The notes under the pieces: generated by a model
Seen by the model: the letters and a program-made list of their open reading frames with translations, nothing else
Told to the model about the DNA's origin: nothing
Databases searched by the model: none
Shown here: in pieces, positions 53,629-64,000 of the stretch
Position numbering within the stretch: position 1 is the first letter of the stretch
How the letters are laid out: each line of letters begins with the position of its first letter
Assembly (NCBI RefSeq): GCF_019722725.1
Contig: NZ_CP077941.1
Location: forward strand, 248,001-312,000
DNA: 64,000 nt
Source of the DNA: Vreelandella profundi
GTDB taxonomy: Bacteria > Pseudomonadota > Gammaproteobacteria > Pseudomonadales > Halomonadaceae
Direction: 5' to 3'
Translations under genes and position numbers: made by a program

Positions 53629-54351
53629 CTAAGCGCTCTGGCGGGCGCCAAAAATGGCGGTGCCTAAACGTACCAGCGTGGCGCCTTCCAGTACTGCCGC
53701 TTCTAAGTCGTCGCTCATGCCCATCGAAAGCGTGTCAAGCGGGGCCTCGGGCAACTGGCTTTGCAGAGTCGTTAAAGCTTCACGCAGCGCGGTTAGTGGC
53801 TGGCGCTGGGCAGCTAGCGTTTTTGCCGGAGCAGGTATCGCCATTAAACCGCGCAAGCGCAGATTAGGCAGCGTGGCAACTTCCCTTGCTAACGCCTCCA
53901 GCTCTTCCGGCAATACACCCGCTTTGCTATCTTCGTGGCTAATATTAACCTGTAGGCAAATATTTAGCGGTGCAAGGTGCGTCGGACGCTGTTCGTTAAG
54001 ACGCTGGGCGATTTTTAATCGGTCGACGCTGTGCACCCAGTCAAAATGCTCGGCAACAGAGCGAGTTTTGTTGGATTGCAGTGGCCCAATAAAATGCCAT
54101 ATAAGACCTTCAAGGTCCGCCAGCTCCGCCTGTTTTTCTAGCGCTTCTTGCAGGTAGTTTTCACCAAACTCACGCTGGCCAAGCTGCCAGGCCTGACGAA
54201 TCATCGCTGCCGGTTTCGTCTTGCTGACGGCCAGCAGCGCCGCGGCGTTCGGAGCGCGTTCTGCGTCCTTTAGCGCTTGGCGCAGGCGTTCACACGCCTG
54301 TTCGTAGGAATGGGCGAGCGACTCATTAAGCGCGATGTCTGACATACTCAA
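53629..54351 (-). CDS. yggS: PLP homeostasis protein YggS
   Basis: A 240-residue TIM-barrel PLP-binding protein that buffers pyridoxal phosphate. The PLP lysine is in LLAVSKTKPA. Other motifs are REFGENYLQEALEK, WHFIGPLQSNKT, VNISHEDSKAG and SMGMSDDLEAAVLEGATLVRLGTAIFG (phosphate site). The gene starts only 26 bases from pilT on the other strand, so the promoters must overlap the coding starts. Confidence 0.95.
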   Translation of the reverse strand: MSMSDIALNESLAHSYEQACERLRQALKDAERAPNAAALLAVSKTKPAAMIRQAWQLGQREFGENYLQEALEKQAELADLEGLIWHFIGPLQSNKTRSVAEHFDWVHSVDRLKIAQRLNEQRPTHLAPLNICLQVNISHEDSKAGVLPEELEALAREVATLPNLRLRGLMAIPAPAKTLAAQRQPLTALREALTTLQSQLPEAPLDTLSMGMSDDLEAAVLEGATLVRLGTAIFGARQSA

Positions 54352-54377
54352 GCACCTTACCGCAGCTGGGAGGAGAG

Positions 54378-55421
54378 ATGGATATTACCGAACTGCTAGC
54401 ATTCTCGGCAAAGCAGAATGCCTCTGACGTGCATCTTTCGGCAGGTTTGCCGCCCATGATACGTGTTGATGGCGACATTCGTCGGCTCAATGTGCCGGCT
54501 ATCGATAATAACGGTGTGCGTAAGTTGATTGACGACATCATGAATGATCATCAGCGGCGCGACTACGCTGAACGGTTGGAAACTGATTTTTCGTTTGAAA
54601 TGCCGGGCATCGCACGCTTTCGCGTTAATGCCTTCACCCAAGCCCGAGGCGCGGGAGCCGTGTTGCGTATTATCCCTAGTCATGTGTTGCCTATGCAGGC
54701 CCTAGGGCTTGGTGAGACGTTTGAGCGCCTAGCCATGCTGCCGCGCGGGTTGGTATTAGTCACCGGGCCGACCGGGTCGGGTAAAAGCACGACGCTTGCG
54801 GCGATGATTGATTACATAAACAGCCATCTTTATGGGCACATTCTGACCATTGAAGACCCGGTTGAATTTGAGCACTCAAGCAAGCGCTGTTTGGTTAATC
54901 AGCGTGAAGTACACCGCGATGCGCACAGCTTTGCAGGTGCGCTGCGCAGTGCCCTACGCGAAGATCCGGATGTGATTCTGGTCGGCGAGCTGCGCGATTT
55001 AGAGACTATTCGCCTAGCGTTGACTGCGGCAGAAACAGGGCATCTGGTGCTCGGAACGCTGCATACCACCTCGGCGGCTAAAGCCGTTGATCGCATTATC
55101 GATGTTTTTCCTGGCGACGAAAAAACCATGGTGCGTTCGATGCTCTCTGAATCGCTCCAGGCGGTAGTATCGCAAACGCTGCTTAAGCGTCAGGGCGGCG
55201 GGCGCGTAGCGGCCCACGAAGTGCTCGTCGCTACGTCAGCGGTGCGCAACTTAATTCGAGAAGACAAAACGGCGCAAATTTATTCGGCTATTCAAACCGG
55301 CGGAAGTCTGGGCATGCAAACGCTAGACTTTGCGCTCGCCCAGCTAGTACAAGAAGGCTTAGTGAGTGCAGAAGAGGCGCAATTGCAGGCCAAAGGCGCG
55401 CACGCTCAGCAGGCGTCATAG
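54378..55421 (+). CDS. pilT: Type IV pilus retraction ATPase PilT
   Basis: Hexameric cytoplasmic ATPase that retracts type IV pili for twitching and DNA uptake. The 347 residues show the PAS-like N-domain (MDITELLAFSAKQNASDVHLSAG), Walker A GPTGSGKST, the Asp box TIEDPVEF, Walker B DVILVGELRD, the His box GHLVLGTLHT and the AIRNLIRE-like retraction motif (AVRNLIRED). A strong GGAGGAGAG ribosome site touches the ATG. No other pilus genes lie in the window; the pilT/yggS-proC pairing is a normal arrangement. Confidence 0.96.
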   Translation: MDITELLAFSAKQNASDVHLSAGLPPMIRVDGDIRRLNVPAIDNNGVRKLIDDIMNDHQRRDYAERLETDFSFEMPGIARFRVNAFTQARGAGAVLRIIPSHVLPMQALGLGETFERLAMLPRGLVLVTGPTGSGKSTTLAAMIDYINSHLYGHILTIEDPVEFEHSSKRCLVNQREVHRDAHSFAGALRSALREDPDVILVGELRDLETIRLALTAAETGHLVLGTLHTTSAAKAVDRIIDVFPGDEKTMVRSMLSESLQAVVSQTLLKRQGGGRVAAHEVLVATSAVRNLIREDKTAQIYSAIQTGGSLGMQTLDFALAQLVQEGLVSAEEAQLQAKGAHAQQAS

Positions 55422-55468
55422 CCCAGCTTGGCATGCGCTTTTATTACGGCGTTTACGTGTGACGTGAA

Positions 55469-56611
55469 TCAGCCTGCGTAAATGCCGCCGAGCACCCGTG
55501 GGCCTGCTGCACCGGTGACCGATGGCAAGTTGCCCGGCAAATGCTGTAACCGCTGATGAGCCAGCCAGGCAAAGGCGCCTGCTTCAATCCAGTCTTCAGG
55601 CCAGCCGTATGCTGCCGGCGATGTGAACGTCGCCCCCGGCAGGTGATAGGCAAGGCGCTGCATTAAGTAGGCGTTATGGGCGCCGCCGCCAGCGGTGATA
55701 AGCGTGAGGGGGCCATCATTGATCTGTAAGTGGCTAATGCCCTGAACTACGCTAACCGCAGTGAGCTCGGCCAGCGTCGCCTGTACATCGGCGGCGGCCT
55801 CCTGGCCACTTAGGTGTTTTTCTAACCACGCCATGTGAAATAGCTCGCGCCCGGTGCTGCGCGGCGGCGGCTGCTGGAAAAAAGGTTCCGATAGCAGTCG
55901 AGCCAACAGCGCGTTATCTATTTTTCCGCTTGCGGCCCAGGCGCCGTCCTGATCAAAGCGCCCGCCCTGATGCCGCGCAAACCAGCCATCCAGCAATGCG
56001 TTGGCGGGGCCGGTATCAAAGCCAATCACCGGGTCTGTCGGCTGACGGGATAGCCACGTTAGATTGGCAAAGCCGCCTAGGTTTAGCACCAGCTGATGCG
56101 CGTTGGTCCTACCAAACAGAGCCTGATGGAAGGCGGGGGCTAGCGGTGCAGCCTGGCCGCCGGCGGCTAAGTCGCGGCGCCGAAAGTCAGCAACAACGGT
56201 GCAGCCGGTCAGTTCTGCCAAGAGACTCGGATTATCCAGCTGAAGGGTGTACGCCGGGCCGCCGTTGTGGCCTAGGGGGGCGTGCTCAATGGTTTGGCCG
56301 TGGCTGCCAATAGCACTGACCTGCGCGCGGCTTATTGAGAGTGGCGCCAGTAAATGTTGAACGGCTTGGGCCTGTGACTGGCAGAAAGCATGCTCCGCGG
56401 CTGCTAGCTGTGCAAAGCTGACCTGCTTGGCATGACAAAGCGTGAGCAGCAGATGATGCAGCGCGTCAGGCATGGGTTCGGCATGCGTTGCCATTAGGCG
56501 TGGCGGTGAGTCGTCTTCGATAGCGATCAGCGCGGCATCAATTCCGTCCAGGCTGGTGCCGGACATCAGGCCAATATAATAAAGCGGCGTCGAAGCAGTA
56601 GGCGTTTTCAT
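55469..56611 (-). CDS. anmK: Anhydro-N-acetylmuramic acid kinase
   Basis: Phosphorylates and opens 1,6-anhydro-MurNAc in cell-wall recycling. The 380-residue ASKHA-type kinase has the ATP motif IGLMSGTSLDGIDAAL, SAIGSHGQTIEHAP, TVVADFRRRDLAAGGQAAPLAPAFH, GFDTGPANALLDGW and TAGGGAHNAYLMQRL. Divergent from tyrS, as in Pseudomonas. Confidence 0.96.
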   Translation of the reverse strand: MKTPTASTPLYYIGLMSGTSLDGIDAALIAIEDDSPPRLMATHAEPMPDALHHLLLTLCHAKQVSFAQLAAAEHAFCQSQAQAVQHLLAPLSISRAQVSAIGSHGQTIEHAPLGHNGGPAYTLQLDNPSLLAELTGCTVVADFRRRDLAAGGQAAPLAPAFHQALFGRTNAHQLVLNLGGFANLTWLSRQPTDPVIGFDTGPANALLDGWFARHQGGRFDQDGAWAASGKIDNALLARLLSEPFFQQPPPRSTGRELFHMAWLEKHLSGQEAAADVQATLAELTAVSVVQGISHLQINDGPLTLITAGGGAHNAYLMQRLAYHLPGATFTSPAAYGWPEDWIEAGAFAWLAHQRLQHLPGNLPSVTGAAGPRVLGGIYAG

Positions 56612-56740
56612 AAGCTAACTCGTGCAAAGCAGGGCGGAGTCTCAGCCAAGGCTCAAACAAGACGAGCGAGTATGGTAACATCGCCGGCTATTTATCACCT
56701 GAGCCCGGCAAGGGCGGTTTTTTTATAGTGGAGAGAGGCA

Positions 56741-57940
56741 ATGAGTGAGGTGGATCAGGCTTTAGCGCTGCTGTCGCGCGGTACGCAAGAAATCCTGGTA
56801 GAGGACGAGTTGAAAAAGAAGCTGTCCTCTGGGCGCAAGCTGCGTATTAAAGCTGGTTTTGATCCCACGGCCCCTGACCTGCACTTGGGGCACAGCGTTT
56901 TGCTGACCAAAATGCGCCAGTTCCAGGACTTAGGGCATACGGTCATCTTTCTGATTGGTGACTTCACGGGACGTATCGGTGATCCCAGCGGGAAAAACGT
57001 TACCCGTAAGCCGCTTACCGAAGAGGACGTTAAAGCCAACGCTGAAACGTATAAAGCGCAGGTGTTTAAAATCCTTGATCCCGAAAAAACGGAAGTGCGC
57101 TTTAACGCCGAGTGGTTTGGCGAGCTGACCGCCGCCAAAATGATTGAGCTTGCCGCTCAAAGTACCGTTGCGCGCATGCTTGAGCGTGATGACTTTGAGA
57201 AGCGCTACAATTCCAATCAGCCGATTGCTATTCACGAGTTCCTTTACCCATTGGTACAGGGCTATGACTCAGTGGCGCTTGAGGCCGATATTGAACTTGG
57301 CGGTACCGATCAGAAGTTTAACCTGCTGATGGGCCGTGAGATTCAAAAGCACTTCGGCCAGGAGCCTCAGGTGGTCATCACCATGCCACTGCTTGAGGGC
57401 TTAGACGGCGTGCAGAAGATGTCGAAGTCGCTAGGCAACTACATTGGTGTCGATGAAGCGCCTGGCTCCATGTTCAATAAGCTGGTTTCCATGCCAGATA
57501 GTTTGATCTGGCGTTACTTTGAGCTTCTGTCGTTAAAATCTAACCAAGAAATTCAGGCGCTGAAAGACGCCGTTGAGCAGGGCGCCAATCCCCGTGATGT
57601 AAAAATGGAGCTGGCGCGCGAGTTAATTGCCCGCTATCACGGTGAAGAGGCCGCGGCCAATGCTCACAAGTCAGCGGGTAATCAGTTGGCGGATGGTGAG
57701 CTGCCAGACGATCTGCCAGAAGTGACGGTGGATTTTGAAGGAAGTGAGCAGGCGCCTATTGGCGCGATCCTGAACAGAGCAGGGTTGGCGAACAACAGTG
57801 CTCAGGCTAAAGATATGCTGGGTAATGGGCGCGTTAAAGTCGATGGCAGCGTCGTTGCTAAAGACGCAATGCTGGCCACGGGAAGCAGCTATGTGATCCA
57901 GGCGGGCAAGAAGCGTTACGCCCGTGTGACGCTTGTGTGA
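56741..57940 (+). CDS. tyrS: Tyrosyl-tRNA synthetase
   Basis: Class-I synthetase charging tRNA-Tyr. The 399 residues have the HIGH motif as HLGHS (in [11 protein letters not shown]), the tyrosine/ATP site region [14 protein letters not shown] and KMSKS in [13 protein letters not shown]-terminal S4 RNA-binding domain ends [15 protein letters not shown]. It is the longer TyrRS type also found in Pseudomonas. The rRNA promoters begin 30 bases past its stop. Confidence 0.97.
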   Translation: MSEVDQALALLSRGTQEILVEDELKKKLSSGRKLRIKAGFDPTAPDLHLGHSVLLTKMRQFQDLGHTVIFLIGDFTGRIGDPSGKNVTRKPLTEEDVKANAETYKAQVFKILDPEKTEVRFNAEWFGELTAAKMIELAAQSTVARMLERDDFEKRYNSNQPIAIHEFLYPLVQGYDSVALEADIELGGTDQKFNLLMGREIQKHFGQEPQVVITMPLLEGLDGVQKMSKSLGNYIGVDEAPGSMFNKLVSMPDSLIWRYFELLSLKSNQEIQALKDAVEQGANPRDVKMELARELIARYHGEEAAANAHKSAGNQLADGELPDDLPEVTVDFEGSEQAPIGAILNRAGLANNSAQAKDMLGNGRVKVDGSVVAKDAMLATGSSYVIQAGKKRYARVTLV

Positions 57941-57969
57941 ACTTTTTGCGCTTATTTTCACCATAAGCC

Positions 57970-57998
57970 TTGCCAAGGCGGCAGCGAGTCCGTAAAGT
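57970..57998 (+). promoter_or_regulatory. rRNA operon promoter P1 (candidate)
   Basis: TTGCCA (57970-57975), 17 bases, TAAAGT (57993-57998), followed by ACGCATCC, which resembles the bases after the P2 -10 box. Weaker than P2. The 484-base gap 57941-58424 holds the promoters, boxA and the 16S leader, and no gene. Confidence 0.5.
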
Positions 57999-58116
57999 AC
58001 GCATCCGCTGCCGGGGACGCCAAGCGTTACCAGCGGTGAATGAAGTTGAAAAACTTCGGTTTGTCAGTAGGTTAGCGTTTTTGTTGGGTCGTCAAATTGG
58101 CCGCGAAAATTGCAGA

Positions 58117-58144
58117 TTGACAAACGCTCGGAAGTGCGTAGAAT
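58117..58144 (+). promoter_or_regulatory. rRNA operon promoter P2
   Basis: Perfect TTGACA (58117-58122), a 16-base spacer and TAGAAT (58139-58144), then ACGCC, a GC-rich discriminator typical of stringently controlled rRNA promoters. Confidence 0.8.
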
Positions 58145-58214
58145 ACGCCTTCCTCGCTGAGGCCAAACAGTTCAACGGTTGGCCCGCTATCACAACACGA
58201 TAGCCACAGCGAAA

Positions 58215-58227
58215 CGCTCTTTAACAA
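58215..58227 (+). promoter_or_regulatory. boxA antitermination site in rRNA leader
   Basis: CGCTCTTTAACAA matches the boxA consensus bound by NusB-S10. The same TCGCTCTTTAACAA recurs in the 16S-23S spacer at about 60142-60155. Confidence 0.8.
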
Positions 58228-58228
58228 T

Positions 58229-60006
<1,778 letters not shown>

Positions 60007-60155
60007 AATGCTGTTGATACGCAGTGATAAGTGTCTCTGTCTTTTTTACATTAAAAAGAAAAAATAGCCTTTGACGTTTTAAAGGTCTCTTCTTTTCTTC
60101 TTCTTTTAATGTGAAAGAACACTTATCACTGCTTATAGCAGTCGCTCTTTAACAA

Positions 60156-63319
<3,164 letters not shown>

Positions 63320-63328
63320 GCCAGTTAC

Positions 63329-63446
63329 GCCTGACGACCATAGCACGCGTGAACCACCTGATCCCTTGTCGAACTCAGAAGTGAAACCGCTTAGCGCCGA
63401 TGGTAGTGTGGGGTCTCCCCATGCGAGAGTAGGTCATCGTCAGGCA
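63329..63446 (+). rRNA. rrf: 5S ribosomal RNA
   Basis: About 118 bases closed by GCCTGACG / CGTCAGGC, containing CCTGATCCCTTGTCGAACTC, AGAAGTGAAAC and GATGGTAGTG, all typical of 5S rRNA. Confidence 0.95.
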
Positions 63447-63455
63447 CTTATATGA

Positions 63456-63492
63456 AAAATCCCCCAGGGCACATGCCCCGGGGGATTTTTTT
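63456..63492 (+). terminator. rRNA operon terminator
   Basis: AAAAATCCCCC.GGGC-ACAT-GCCC.GGGGGATTTTTTTT: long GC-rich stem and T8, ten bases after 5S. Confidence 0.92.
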
Positions 63493-63596
63493 TGCTTCAC
63501 TTTTAACCTTTTAGAGTTAAACCGTCTTAATGTTGAGGCGCGCGTCTGCCTATAGCTATTTTTATGGCAGAATGCACTCCTTCAGGAGGAACGCTT

Positions 63597-64000
63597 ATGA
63601 CACAGATGCGCTGGGAACAGCTACTTTCCCCACGTAGGCTTCACGACCAACGCTCAGAAAGCACTCGAGAAATAGGCCGCAGCCCTTTTCATAAAGATCA
63701 CGATCGAATTGTTTTCTCTGGTTCTTTTAGACGCCTTGGGCGTAAGACTCAGGTCCATCCGCTGACTGAAAACGATCATATTCATACCCGCTTGACCCAC
63801 TCGTTAGAAGTGGGCTGCGTCGGTCGCTCGCTGGGAATGATCGTCGGTGAGCTGCTACGTGATCAGTTGCCTGAATGGATTACGCCTGCAGATCTGGGTG
63901 TAATAGTACAAACGGCATGCCTTGGCCACGATATTGGCAACCCGCCCTTTGGGCATGCCGGTGAGTATGCCATCCGCGATTGGTTTCAGCGTGCCCAGAG
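63597..64000 (+). CDS. dgt: Deoxyguanosinetriphosphate triphosphohydrolase-like protein (5' part)
   Basis: HD-domain dNTPase that removes triphosphate from dGTP and related dNTPs. The first 134 codons are in the window and the frame is open at the end. The start follows CAGGAGGAACGCTT. Motifs are [34 protein letters not shown] (first His) and [16 protein letters not shown] (HD pair). The first part matches the short (about 440 residue) Dgt-like group. A candidate promoter (TTGAGG, 18 bases, TATTTT) lies just upstream. Confidence 0.93.
   Translation, partial: MTQMRWEQLLSPRRLHDQRSESTREIGRSPFHKDHDRIVFSGSFRRLGRKTQVHPLTENDHIHTRLTHSLEVGCVGRSLGMIVGELLRDQLPEWITPADLGVIVQTACLGHDIGNPPFGHAGEYAIRDWFQRAQ

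Overview
This window reads as chromosomal core sequence from a halophilic gammaproteobacterium of the Halomonas type (Halomonadaceae). Three things point there. The 16S gene has a Halomonas-like V3 region. The gene order follows Pseudomonas and E. coli closely (recN/grpE-dnaK-dnaJ, dapB-carA-carB-greA, ftsH-folP-glmM-tpiA-secG-leuU-metY-rimP-nusA-infB-rbfA-truB-rpsO, pnp, panD-panC-panB-folK-pcnB, cbrB-cbrA, gluQ-dksA, metW-metX-yggT-proC-yggS/pilT, tyrS). The proteins are moderately GC-rich and acidic. The genus assignment is inference; no database search was possible.

Layout. 1-5.8 kb: 5'-complete but truncated recN (minus strand), then the heat-shock genes grpE, dnaK and dnaJ, with sigma-32-like promoters before grpE and dnaK. 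5.8-10.2 kb: an insertion relative to the usual dnaJ-dapB order, made of an EamA exporter, a three-gene ferric-siderophore/heme type ABC importer (minus strand) and a divergent DUF2218 gene, with a Fur-box-like site between them. 10.3-16.4 kb: dapB, a carAB leader that looks like a transcription attenuator, carA, carB, greA. 16.5-23.5 kb: yhbY (minus), rlmE, ftsH, folP, glmM, tpiA, secG. 23.5-30.6 kb: tRNA-Leu(GAG), initiator tRNA, rimP, nusA, infB, rbfA, truB, rpsO. 30.7-32.1 kb: a cassette with a secreted SGNH-hydrolase-like protein, bounded by two identical 32-bp terminators, separating rpsO from pnp. 32.2-37 kb: pnp, an MFS transporter, a PhaA-type thiolase (minus). 37-41.3 kb (minus): the pantothenate genes panB-panC-panD, plus folK and pcnB. 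41.3-48.1 kb (minus): the carbon-catabolite control locus: a small membrane protein, the transporter-kinase CbrA, the sigma-54 activator CbrB, a strong candidate for the CrcZ regulatory RNA, then gluQ and dksA. 48.3-57.9 kb: an aminotransferase, sfsA, metW/metX, yggT, proC, yggS, pilT, anmK, tyrS. 58-63.5 kb: a complete rRNA operon with tandem promoters, boxA and processing stems, but no tRNA gene in the 16S-23S spacer. 63.6 kb to the end: 5' part of a dGTPase gene.

How it works together. Most of the window is housekeeping: protein folding, translation, RNA decay, cofactor synthesis, cell-wall precursor supply and pyrimidine/arginine precursor synthesis. The most interesting part is the cbrB-pcnB gap. 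It carries, in the right order and strand, paired TGTTAC/GTAACA hexamers, a near-consensus sigma-54 promoter, about seven A-rich Hfq-binding-like (AAnAAnAA) motifs and a terminator. This is the architecture of the CbrAB-CrcZ circuit known from Pseudomonas, here in a different family. Second-tier points are the carAB attenuator with mutually exclusive helices, the terminator-flanked insertion between rpsO and pnp, and the tRNA-less rRNA spacer.
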